Source: Dioscorea cayenensis subsp. rotundata
Lineage: Eukaryota; Streptophyta; Magnoliopsida; Dioscoreales; Dioscoreaceae
Assembly (NCBI RefSeq): GCF_009730915.1
Contig: NC_052496.1
Location: 915,875-979,874, forward strand
Length of the DNA stretch: 64,000 nt
Reading direction: 5' to 3'
In this document: positions 35,120 to 46,838 of the stretch, in pieces
Position numbering within the stretch: position 1 is the first letter of the stretch
Layout of the letters: each line of letters opens with the position of its first letter
Notes under the pieces: generated by a model
The model's database searches: none
Told to the model about the DNA's origin: nothing
What the model saw: only the letters and a program-made list of their open reading frames with translations
Program-made: the position numbers and the translations under genes

Positions 35120-36429
35120 CAAAAACTATCAATATTTTAGGGATGAAAGAGCAGAGCACATAAAACTAGAGCTGCTCACTTTCCCAAACCTTACCGTCCT
35201 GTTTCAAGGTAGCAAAAGGATCACTTATTGGGAGTTGATCTCAGATTCCAAATCCTGATGTATAAAGCTCTATGCTTAGTCCATTATAGTTTAAATAGAC
35301 ATCTACTTCAAAAAAAAATGTTCACTTTCTAAGAATTTTTCTAAGAAAACCAACACCATGCATTAAAGCTAGAAACTTTACCCTCCATTTTCTGCTCAAG
35401 TCTAGGACAACAAAACAAAATTCTGCTAAATGAGATACATTTCAAGTACAATAGCAATCCTGCATCAAAATGCAGCTAAAAGAGGCCAGAAACTGTTTAT
35501 ATGCTTCACTTCCGAAGCTACGAGAAAATATAAATCACAGCGAATCATATAAACTTTTCAAAATGTCAAACCCTAGAAAAGCGAAATCTGAAAAAAAAAA
35601 AATAATATTAAGGTTCTGGTTAGCAATTCATAGAATAAGTAACCATTCCAAACACCAAAAAAAACATAGAGACGCTGTGGATGGCGGAAAATCAAAACCC
35701 TCTGAATCAAAGACGCACACTGCCCAAACTACAAACTTTAAATGAGAAGCCATAATTCCACAAAAATCAAAATAAAACCCAAATACAAATTCCATCTGAC
35801 AGACCTTACAATCAACAATTCAATCAAGATCCAAAAGAAAGGAGGAAAAAAAGACCTTTAATCAGACTATTGACAAGACTAACACCAACCACGGAGCAAC
35901 AAGGATCAAAACCCTTGATAAAGCTCATCAGGGACTAAATAGTGTGAGAAATCCGAGAAAAACTCACCAAAATGGACAACATTTTGCAAATAATAGTACT
36001 CTGAGTGGAAGCTGACGAAATTCTTCATCTTTTCCACCCCCTTTACCATCGATTTCAAGCTGAAGTCTATGGTTTTCTTCATCGCGTCAGCATCTGGGAA
36101 CAATCCCGCACTAAAAGAGGAGGGGAGCGATGACAAAAATAGGATTTTTATTATTTTTCTCTTTATTTCTGGGCTGATATTTTCACTCTCACTTTAAGTC
36201 AGACCAGTGGAGCTTCCAGAATCACCACTTACTTCTTTTACATAAGAAAACTAAGCAAAGAGTAAGAATGGGGGTGAGAGTATCAATCGTTGCATCTGTA
36301 CAATGCTGACCGTTGGATTTCTCTAGGATCCACGATTGGAAAATCAGGAAATTGCCTTTGTTAAATTAAGAACTTATTGATAAATAAGGATAACATAACA
36401 CTAAAACAAAAACTTTTGTTGGAGAAAAA
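35120..36429 (-). promoter_or_regulatory. Leader/upstream region of the RING gene, with a conserved-looking ORF
   Basis: A minus-strand frame at 35906-36136 contains MKKTIDFSLKSMVKGVEKMKNF and then runs into a strong donor (TTTTG|GTGAGT near 35968). This looks like a 5' exon, most simply part of the RING gene leader carrying an upstream ORF. I could not find an acceptor that joins it in frame to the main ORF. It could also belong to a separate small gene. Confidence 0.35.
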
Positions 36430-37870
36430 TAGCTACAGAGTAGCTGAATTTATTGAAATTAAAAAGAACAAACTACACAAAACTGGACTGGAAGAAACAG
36501 AATGGGTAAAAATACAACTCTTAAGACCAGGCTGAAAAAAAGAACACAACACATAATACAAACAAAGAACAACTAATCAAAAGTGTAGCCATTACTGTTA
36601 ACCCACTTCATCAACCATCTCGGTAAATCCAAGCCTTAATGAAACAAAGATAGATTCTGATAGGATCTGCCATGGGCTGCAAATTTATCAGCAAGATCAT
36701 TCCAAGATCTGGGAATAGCTTCAACAAAAACATTGTTGAGATGATATAGATTCTGCAAGTTCTGAATTCTTTGAGTTATCCTTCCCATGTTACCAGGAAC
36801 ACTTTGATTCCAAGCCTTCTGAATCTCAATACAATCAGTGAAGATGACTGTGATAATGAGATTCCAATCAGCAACATTTCTTAAACCAATCTCCAAAGTA
36901 TTTGGTTCAAAATACTCATATGCAGATTCACCAATGATCCTTGAGCAACCAGCAACATCTATTCTTTTGGGACCGTTGGTGATGAAGAAGCTTCCTCCAC
37001 CTGAGTGATTGTTGGGAATCCAAGAAGTATCAGTGAATAAACAATATTAAAAGTGATAGTTGTTAAAAATGTTAAGAAAGAATAACTACCTTTGATGATT
37101 TGCTTTTAGGGTATACTCCTTCACTTGGCTGACTAAGGTATAAGTAATCCAAGTTGCATCTAAGCATTGTTGTTTGAAAATGTTGTTGCACCGGGCTTTC
37201 CAGATGTTCCAGACTACAGTTACAATAAGGAAAGCCATCTCAAGAGCTTTAACTGATCTATCATGCATGCTCAAGCCAGATTCCCTATTGAAAACTAATT
37301 CCTGTAAGATGGAGATTATTTGTACTCTCTACAATATTTCACCAAACCATGATGGTCTTGGAGCAACAATTGAAAAGGCGATCAATGTTTTCTTTATTCA
37401 AACCACAAAGAGCACAAGTATGATTAGGAACTAAATTCAAGGATTTAAGATGATCAAGAGTTTGAATTCTCTCATGTAAGAGAAGCCAAGTAAAGAATTT
37501 GGCTCTTGGGGTTGCATTGGTTCTCCAAAGATTTTTCCAGCCACACCAAGTATAGTTATCAGCTATGGGAGTATTCAACAACTTGTAAACTTCACTGCCA
37601 ACGACCTTCGGGTCTATTAGTACACGGGTCGCCGATAGAACTCTCACCGAGTGGTGAGAGTTCGATTCTCGGCTGAGGGCACATTTCTGGAAGTTGTGAA
37701 TAGTGATTGTGTATGGGTGGTTCCAGCGTCCATGTGAGTGCGGCCCCGTCCCCACTTGTTCCACCGAGGCTTGTGCACGTCTCTAGGTCTCTAGTGGGTT
37801 CGCCCCGCTCCTCTTTCCCAAAAAAAAAACTTGTAAACTTCACTGATAATACTAAAATATTTGACATTAA
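36430..37870 (-). mobile_element. L1-type LINE fragment (3' half), broken
   Basis: Read on the minus strand, the order is zf-RVT (37580-37339: NATPRAKFFTWLLLHERIQT, HTCALCGLNKENIDRLF), the linker VWNIWKARCNNIF (37274-37086) and RNase H with FTDTSW, NTLEIGLRN and FTDC (about 37050-36780). The frame is interrupted several times. The 5' part, with endonuclease and RT, is absent. The two outer boundaries are approximate; I saw no clear poly-A tail on the 36.4 kb side. A SINE has inserted within it. It is a different copy from the 10.6-12.5 kb LINE. Confidence 0.8.
37598..37828 (+). mobile_element. tRNA-derived SINE with 17-bp target duplication
   Basis: The 231-base insert lies between perfect copies of ACTTGTAAACTTCACTG (37581-37597 and 37829-37845). 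It ends in an A-run (37820-37828). Near the front are pol III promoter words: an A-box-like TAGTACACGGGT (37618-37629) and a B-box GAGTTCGATTCTC (37658-37670). Body and tail are GC-rich, unlike the surroundings. No protein is encoded; mobilisation would rely on a LINE. It sits inside the LINE fragment, interrupting the zf-RVT region. The perfect duplication suggests a fairly recent insertion. Confidence 0.93.
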
Positions 37871-38813
37871 GTTGGTTTATCTTAGTAACCCATGAAGTTG
37901 GTTTATCATAGTAAACTTCACTGATAATCAAGAGTTCAATGTTTGATCTTAGTAACCCATTAAGTTGGTTTATCTTAATTTGCCAACTTAATAAATGCAT
38001 GGAAAACAATCACATAAAAGAAGTTGATAATGAACCAGATATAAATATAAGTTGATTAAAATGGTAACAAAGTTGGCGACAAGTGAAGCATTGAAACCAT
38101 TTCCAACTTTTCTTTTTTTGTTATCTTCTTAGTCTTAATAGCATGTATGACACGTACACTTGAATAGACATAATGAAAGTGTGTGGCTGAGTTATGTGGC
38201 TTGAACAGGCAGTCTTTCATTTATATTCAAGACTATGTCAGTGTGTGTGTGGCTTGAAAATAGTAACAAGCCCGGATCAATTGCCTTTGTGATTTCTGCT
38301 ACCCTTTGTCTGCTCTGAAAAACAAAATGCAATGTGATTTTCAAAACTATAAAACTAATCCTTGCTGGATGGCAAGAAAAACCATTCATCATGTATTTGA
38401 AGGCAGCAATGCATTTTTATTTTTATTTTTTTTATAAAGTGGACAGAGCACTCACTTTAATCTAAATTAAAGAGAATTAATCCCTCGAGCTTTCACACTT
38501 ACGAGAAAGGAGTTATCATTCTTTTATTAGAAAGTGGTTGCAGAAATGTTGTCATGGACAAATTGAGAAAGTTCTTTTTAAACTTTATGACTCTTTAATT
38601 TTTGCAATATTTAACTATTCATTTTCTTTGATATCCAAAATAGCTGCTTGGATCTTTCATTGCGAATACTAGCAACAAGATTTTAATTGCAAGTTGCTAT
38701 CAAATTATTGCAAGCCTGGTTTAATCCCGCATTTCTTAATTTAGAAGAAGTCAATGTGCACATATATCATAGACAACCCCATCTTATTAGAGAGGTCTTT
38801 TCATTGTGAATAT

Positions 38814-39279
38814 TAGCAATACAATTTTAATTGCAAGTTGCTTGAATTAGAGATGGAACACAAAATTATTGACATTTAGAAGATATTTTAGAAATCTGAA
38901 TATAAATTTAATTTCAAGAGATTAGAATCAATTAGTAGACTACTTGGCTACGGAAGGAAGATTTATTTGACAAAGATATAGATTTATCAAGATGGCTCCC
39001 AAAAGAAAGTGATAGAGTGGGATTTTTCTTAAGACATGGTTACTAGCAATAAAATTTAAATTGAAAATTGCTTGAATTGGAGATGAAACACAACATCATT
39101 AACATTTAGAAGATTTTTTTAAAATCTAAAAATTCAAATAAGAATTTAATTTCCAGAGATTGAAATCAATTAGTAGATCACTTAACTATGGAAGAAAGAT
39201 TTATTTGAAAAAGATATAGATTTATCAAGATGGCTCCAAAGAAAAGTGATAAGAGTGGGATTTTAATTAAGACATGCTT
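38814..39279. repeat. Tandem duplication, about 230-bp unit
   Basis: Two copies, 38814-39043 and 39044-39279, each start TAGCAATA and contain TTATCAAGATGGCTCC and 'gagtgggattttt..ttaagacatg'. Divergence is moderate. A third partial copy (about 38655-38710, GCGAATACTAGCAACAAG) precedes them. Confidence 0.8.
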
Positions 39280-39453
39280 GGAAGCATGAGTTACACCAGC
39301 TTTTATTATTATTATTTTTTTTTATCTAATGGATTGAATTACATGGAATTTGGTTGGCATTTGGCAATGCCTTAGTAGTTGCATATGCTTGGAAAGTCTT
39401 GTAAAAAGAGTGGCAATTTTTCATTACTTGTGGGGCGGTGGAAGCTAATATAT

Positions 39454-39709
39454 GAGAACCCATCATTTAGGGACGTCCCTAGATTTCAAATCTAGGAATG
39501 TCCATAGTAGCCATCGGATGAAAATCTGACGGCTCTTATCATTATGAACAGTAGAAACCGCGTTCTACAGTGTTATACAGTAATCATGGACAGTAAAAAG
39601 GTGTACAGTGTTTATATAATCAATCAACCATCAGATGATGATCCAACGGCTTAGATTTAAAACGTCCCTAGATTTCAAATCTAGGGACTTACTTAGATGA
39701 TGTTTTCCC
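39454..39709. mobile_element. MITE with hairpin-forming terminal repeats
   Basis: The ends are imperfect inverted repeats: GAGAACCCATCATTTAGGG on the left; GGGAAAACATCATCTAAGT read inward from the right. Each end also holds the near-palindrome CCTAGATTTCAAATCTAGG (39478-39496 and 39666-39684), so each can fold alone as well as with its partner. Length is 256 bases. The core is ordinary. Flanks are TA-rich, so the target duplication cannot be read with confidence and the superfamily is open (Mutator-like is possible). Confidence 0.7.
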
Positions 39710-39848
39710 TATATATATATAAGCAGTAAACGACTCCTAGTAAATCATTGTACTCTTCTTTCCTTGTACGGACCATACTTTAAATGGAAAAAAAAAAACT
39801 TCATTGATATAAATATTCAATTTCTTATGTGTGTGTAAATATAGATAT

Positions 39849-39850
<2 letters not shown>

Positions 39851-39910
<60 letters not shown>
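39851..39910. repeat. (AT)30 microsatellite
   Basis: Sixty bases of uninterrupted AT dinucleotide repeat, the longest pure simple repeat in the window. Confidence 0.97.
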
Positions 39911-39915
<5 letters not shown>

Positions 39916-42883
39916 ACATCATATAGCATCAGATATTTGTTTTTTATTAGAGATTCCATAATTTTTATTATTATAATTTGTGTGCAAGCCCACTAACAAC
40001 CGGCATAAAAAATCAGAATTTAATAAAATAAAAAATTGGTTCTCACAAAATGAGAATGATTTGTATATTTTGGAAAAGTCACATATGTCCCTAACCATAT
40101 TTTTCACTTTATAAAAAAAAATTCAACAAAAAGATAATTTATATGATCTTTGCATTTGTGGCTACATAATGTCTTTCAAAATAAAATGTTTTATTCAAAA
40201 TATAAAAAGAACTTACTTTCATCTTGGTCCCAACAACGCACTACAAGCATGTTCTAATAAAACAAAAATGTTCATTTATGAATATATATAAATTAAAATA
40301 ATTTGCTTCTCTGATATCTCCCTCTTTCTCCATTAAATGCAATTGTTATTTATCAAATAATGCAAATTTTAAAACTTTAAAAAAATTAAAAGAAAGTCCT
40401 CATCTCTTAAAACTTTTTTTTTTAATTATGAATAAATTATAAGTAAAATTCATGCCCTCGGTTTTTGAGCAAATAGGAGAATAAAATATAAATTATCTTA
40501 TTACAAGGACAGTATTTTTTAAAAAAATTAACTTCAACTAATACCTAAAATTTTAATTTAGAGTTACATTGAACTCCAACGTTGTTATGATCATATTATA
40601 TATGGATATATTATTAGAGCCAAATCAATTATATTATTTAAATTTAATTTAACTCAAAAGTTTCTAATTGGATGAAGATTTTTAATTTATATCTTTCAAA
40701 TTAATTCATGTGAGTCTATTAATTAATTACTGTAATACCTCTTTGGTTTGGTGGGCCTAGGGTGATAATCTATTTTAATGAGTCAATATTGTAAATAAAT
40801 TAAAGTTTTTGATATGATGTTAAATTTAAATCAAATATATTATTGATTGGATTGGAACACGAAATGCTTAATATGTGAAAGTATACAGTGTTGAACACTA
40901 AGTGACCAAGTTATTCTTCATGGGTTGTCAATTCAAGAGATAATGCAAAGACAAGAAGGTTCTTGTATGTCTGTTTTTTGTGAAATTATGGAGAAGCTCT
41001 CCTCTACAAGACAACAAAACATTAACAATGTCACTTCAACTTATTGTAGCAACCCAAATAAATGAATGCCATTAATTGAGAACCAAAACTTCAATTTGAA
41101 GTCCTTGATAGATATTAAAAGACTAGACAACATTAAAGATGATGGATGGTGTGTTAAAATGGATATTTTTTAGTGTGAGGAGTATCAACAACTTCTCAAG
41201 GATGCATGGGATGGGTATTATTATGATTATTATTATTAGAGATCAATCTTTTTACATAGTCTGTAAAAGGAGTAGCGCTAAAAAAATTAATAGAACCAAA
41301 GAGTAAGCATAAATAGTGGTTAGATTTCTCTACAAGAAACGAAAAAATGTATCGAAATATAAAGTGAAAACACTAAGTTTTTTTAACAATAACTATTATG
41401 TAGAATCATGCATCTTAGGCCGTTCTAAGAATATAACTGTTTGACAAAATCACTAGCTGGAGGATCAGAAATCATAGGTGAAATACGAGAGTTCTCCCCA
41501 GCGCTAGAAGTTGTGTTAAAAAAATTTAAGACTTCATTTAAATGTAACAAATGCCACTTCTAACATGATTCCTCTTCAATTATTGAGTTACAAATAATAA
41601 AAAAACATGAACATATGATCAATTTTAATAGTAATTAACATGGAGAAAGAAGCATTGAGTGAATAATGATATTGCTCCATTTCAACTAAATATTAGCTCT
41701 CATATATGTCTCATATTTTCTAGACTCCAGTTTGAAAATCTAAGAAGTCAAAATCTCTAACATATATAAAATAGAGAATAGTGAAATGCTGAAAATATGG
41801 CCAAAATGATTCCACATGCACTCTGCAAAGGGGCATTATTAGTTAGTATGTAGTTGTTTGTGAGAAATTTAGACATATACAAGCAAGCTATCAGATTTTT
41901 GGGTTTCCAATATGAAATCATGTTGGCAATGCTTTAGTTATTAAAAGTCACATGCAAATGTTTTTGTAAAGAGTGGCAATTTTTCTTTTGTGAATGGTTG
42001 GTTGCACTGTGGGGCTCATTCATAGTACTGTCCAACAACTAATTACCAATTAGAGAAAGAAAATGAGAATTTTAAATATATAAAATTAATATATATATAT
42101 ATATATATATAAAGAAAGAAAGAAAGAGGAATGAACTACCTACCCACCTACCTACCAGTGCAAATTGAAAAACAGTTCACCAAAACATATAAATGAAAAA
42201 CGCCACATTTACTTAAATAAATAACTTCAAGCATGGAAAAAGAAAGTTCCACTTGCTCTGTGTGATCATCCGATAAGAGCAGTCTAAAATCAATAAATGT
42301 TTGAGAATTATATATGTTTTTGTTTGTTAGTAAAGATTTTATTATTATTATTATTATTTTAATGTTGAGTGGACCAACAAACAACATACATAATCAAATT
42401 CTAATAAGATTGAAACTAAAGTATTATTTTTTTGTTACATTAATCAAAGATTCATCAAGTGCTAATTAAATGGAAATGGAATAACCTAGCAACTTCGGCA
42501 AGTGGGTTTAAAAGACAAAGCAAAAAAGACATTATATACAAAGATAATTTTCATTTCTTCGGACCACAATTATCTTAATTTACATGTCAATTAATTAATA
42601 TGTTGTTGCTCAATATAATGTATTTGGTTCAAAATTCATAGAAGCTAATACTTTTCATCTTAGGCATATATTAAATGTGAACAAGTACAAGCGATTAAAT
42701 GACTTTTACCATCTATTTATCTTCTATTTTTTCTATAAAATCTTTTACTCATAAGATAGATTAATTTGATACTTTATTTCATTTGTTCACTTGTAAGTTT
42801 TGCTTTATTATTTTATATTATTTTCTCTTATATTGTTCCGCTCAAATGGTAAACATCTTTTTCCTCACTAAACAAAATTATAG

Positions 42884-42923
<40 letters not shown>

Positions 42924-45654
42924 AACAATCAATGGGTTACTAATCAATCAATTGTTGATGAGATATATCTTTTCACAACTCTACGAATTATATATAGAAA
43001 TAAAAAATATTCACATCTCAAAACAATAATTACAGTCTATATATAACATGAATAATAATAAAGAAAATAGTTTACACCACATAAATACAAATTTAGATCT
43101 TCCTTTAAAAAAATTAATAATAATATTATTATTATCATCACTGCGAATGAACATCAAGTTATCGAAATTTTATATTCAAATAGGCTAAGAGACCATGAGA
43201 GGACGTATCGACAACGAAGTTGAAGATCAATAAATGCATGCATGGAAAACAATTGGCATATGATCTTCTCCCTCAATTTGGAGACAAACCATGCATGCAT
43301 GTTCTCTATGTTCTCTAGTGATCATCATATAATTAAAGAAGAAACAAACCCCATGTTCTCATTTCCTCTTCATTCATATTAATATATGCACACACACTAC
43401 TAACATATATATATATAAATATCAAATTATACAGAATCTAGTATGCATCACCAACTAAATTAATTATTTTCATAAGCTACACTTGTAATCATATATAATT
43501 CATAATTATTTATTTGTTAACTGAAACACATTGGCGCCCATTGTAATAATTATTTTTTAATGGGGAACAATATACATTACGAACATTTAATATCATAAGA
43601 ACTCACATGAGGCTTAAATTAATGATTAATTAATTTCTTCACAATTAATTAATGCTTATATTAAGATGTAAGTCAATCTTTCTCGTGAAGTAGAGAGAGA
43701 ATAATTATTTGATTTTTATGGAGATTATTAATTTGATCAATAATTTGGATTCCGTCAACTTATAAATAATATGATATGGAGATAGATTAAAAAAAAAGAA
43801 CATAAAATGAATAATAAATCGATGATAGGTCCATATTCAATAGTCATTTGATATTAATATTCGTAAATAATAATAATTTAGTTCTTTGACTAAAGAAATG
43901 AATTAGCTATGCACTTATACATCAATGAAATCACTGATCAATAATTATAAAAAAACTTTTTTTGTAAATCATCAATAAACCATTTAATATATTTGTTAAG
44001 GATTTAAAGGAGAAAATGAAATAAATGAGAAATGTTAAAGATTAGTAAATCAATAAATAAAAATAACAAAAATGATAATTGGCAAAACAGTTTTAAAAAG
44101 AAACTCGATGTTTATTTATTTTTAAGTCTTTAAAAAAAATAAATTATATTTGAATATTTTTTTGTTGTGTTTATATTTTATTATTAATTAGATAGTTTCT
44201 AAAATATGAGCAACTATTTTAGAGGGACTACAATACTAATTCTTCTTCCTCTCGAGATGGCTTAAGTTAGTAGTGTTGCTTTGTATTAAAAGAGATATTT
44301 AAAATTATTAAATAATTAGAATATAAAAAAAGCAGTTTAGTGTCAGAAAGTTCAAGGATAAAGAAAATTAAATCTGGGAAAATTAAAATAAAAAATAAAA
44401 AAGGGAAGTTTATAGTGTTTCCAAAATATCCATGGTAACAAGTTCAATGGATCCTTTCTTATCCTGAAAGCACGCTGAGTAAGAAGCAAGATCTTTGACC
44501 AACTGTCCCACTAATCACATTAATAAATTAAACTTTGTTTATTTCACTAATTAAATTAATATATTTTATTTATTTATATAAAAAAGGAAAAAAAAAAAAA
44601 GGGAGGTCATTTTCAATACTTGCTTTTCCCGACAACCAGCCAAATAAATGGTTTTAATTATTCTCATACATATCCACTGCTCTCAGATCTCCTATGTACC
44701 TTTAACTTTCCCAAAAGTTTTCACTTGGACTACTAGTACTATTCACTCACCGTTAAAGAGCTTGTAATTTTTTTTTAATTTTTAACTTTTTTAGGTTTAA
44801 ACTATCCAAGCTCACATGTTGGAATTAATTATCAAGAGGAGATTATTTGAATTTTAGTTAACAATTGATATAAATTATCTATACATATATATAGATAAAT
44901 TATTGATGTTATATATTTCTCCATGCCCAATGTTCTTATCTATATATAAGTCTTTAAAAAGAATTTATTTGAAAACATAAAGAAAATGCTTGGTCGAGAG
45001 ATAAAACTGAGTTTAAGGATTTTTTTTTTACAAATATTTCGAATTTTTCATACTAATAACTGTATAAAAAAGTATGGCACTCGTTGATAATTATTAAATA
45101 TTTTTTATATAAAATTAATTTTTATTAATTGGTAATATAATATTGATTCACCTTATTTGGCTGTTTAGAAAATAATTACCATTCCTCACATATTTAAGGT
45201 GAAAAAGTAATAATAATATTTTTTTTTTACATTATAAAGTAATGCAATGATGAAAAATTGAAAATATATTTTAGAAAAATGCAACATTGTTTACTATGAA
45301 GAGGATTGCCTTTAAATATGGGGCCATCCTTGCCTGCCATTAACCATAACTCTTATTGAAAAAAATAGAAATTTGATAATAATGAGCCCAACATGATAAA
45401 CACAAAACCCAAATTTTCTTTTTTATATGTATATATATATATATAATCAAGTTAGGTAATTGACAAAAAGGTGGACATAAATAAGAACCAGTCGTAGCCT
45501 TAATCATATCTCCAGACTATAATAATATATATATTTTTTTAAAAAAGCCATTAATATATATATATAGTTGTTTAATTAGAAGGGCCAAACAAATAATTAT
45601 AATAATATTTAGTTTAAATAATAATTTTGATTTTAATTAATGAAAACCAGGGGC

Positions 45655-45865
45655 TATTGAAGGATGCCGGTCACCATTATGAGGGAATCACCGGCTGCTG
45701 CACGGATCACTCGTGCGGCGAGGGACACGTGTAGGTTAAGAGGAGACAGTACGCCGACAAAAGCCAGCCAGAGTCACATGCATGTCCCCCGATGTCGACG
45801 CACCCACACAACTGCTAAAATGGGTCCCACCCACACAGTTTCCCCGTTTCCTAATTTTGCATGAT
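45655..45865. promoter_or_regulatory. GC-rich island about 1 kb upstream of the Aux/IAA gene
   Basis: An abrupt GC-rich stretch inside very AT-rich DNA, with a palindromic G-box core CACGTG at 45726-45731. A plus-strand frame (45664-45864) covers it but shows no known domain. It may be a distal regulatory block of the Aux/IAA gene, or a decayed exon; both readings are inference. Confidence 0.35.
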
Positions 45866-46454
45866 AGAAAAATAAGATTATTATATTTAATTCATATAAT
45901 AATAATTTATGAATGTCTTTGTATAAATAATACTACTTCTGTTTTATCTATTAAATGCAATAGATATTTACTTAAATAAGTCAGATTATCTAATTTTAAC
46001 GTAAATTCAAAATAATTTTTATTAGAATGTTATAATTAATTATAAAATATTAGTTGGAATAATTAATATAAATTTTTATTAAAAACCGAGTACATTAATA
46101 GTAGTTTAATTAATTATTTTTAAAAAAATAAAAAATTTAGTAAAATGTTAATATAAGGTTAAAAGAGTTAGCAACATAAGCTATGTTATTATAATTAAAA
46201 ATTATAAAAACACAATAAAAATCACATTAATATTATTTTAAATCGTTTTTGTAATCCGTTGTAAAAATTCTGTCTTTTGTTAAACAATACCTCACGTGTA
46301 AATAGACAATTAATTTTCTAATAAATTGTAGATAGTTTAATTTTTTGGATTATTAATATTTGAGATCAACTATTTGATTGATGCAAGTTATTATTTTTGG
46401 GCAGTATGGCAAAAAAGGTGACGGTAAAAAGCGTTTCCCGGGGGAAATGGAATG

Positions 46455-46640
46455 GAGGATGGACAGGTGGAAGTGGGACGGGGGACAGGGACAGAGTGTG
46501 GGGTCCCACAAAAGGAGAGGAGTGACCACATTCCCACAAGCACACGCTCTCGTTGTCTGCTACCTCCCCACACGCTCACTTTGCCACGTGTCGACCGCCC
46601 CAATCACCCACTCTCCTCTCTCCCTTATATATATATATAT
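46455..46640 (+). promoter_or_regulatory. Aux/IAA promoter with TGTC-core and G-box motifs
   Basis: Five TGTC/GACA cores (ARF-binding core) occur at 46462-46465, 46484-46487, 46490-46493, 46554-46557 and 46589-46592. The last overlaps a G-box in CACGTGTCGAC (46585-46595). A TATA-like TTATATATATATATA starts near 46624. The leader downstream is CT-rich and holds a telo-box AAACCCTAACCCTAA (46768-46782). Auxin induction through ARFs is expected for this gene family. Confidence 0.55.
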
Positions 46641-46838
46641 AATATTATATAATAATAATAATACTAATACTAAATAATAATAATAATAATAATAATAATA
46701 CACCACCTTCGTCTCCTCTCCACCACCTCTCTTCTTCTAAATCCCAATCCAAATCCCCCAATTCCTCAAACCCTAACCCTAATTACCTTGTTTAAAGAGA
46801 CTACCAGGGAAGAGACCATCACCATCCACTCACCTGCG

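Larger units (their letters stand above)
37871..46380. other. Gene-poor AT-rich region, 8.5 kb
   Basis: No gene is recognised. It contains the tandem repeat, MITE and (AT)30 tract listed separately, a local repeat of TTAAGTTGGTTTATCTTA (about 37868-37980), (TA)n/(GAAA)n tracts near 42090-42127, and (TTA)n near 42885-42917. Words around 39335-39430 recur, diverged, at 41900-42010. All open frames here are short and AT-biased. Confidence 0.5.

Noticed and set aside
37598-37690. Possible tRNA gene (A and B box)
   Set aside because: No cloverleaf with an acceptor stem; target duplications and an A-tail show it is a SINE head.
45664-45864. 66-aa frame in the GC-rich block
   Set aside because: No domain; arginine/threonine-rich composition follows from GC-rich sequence.
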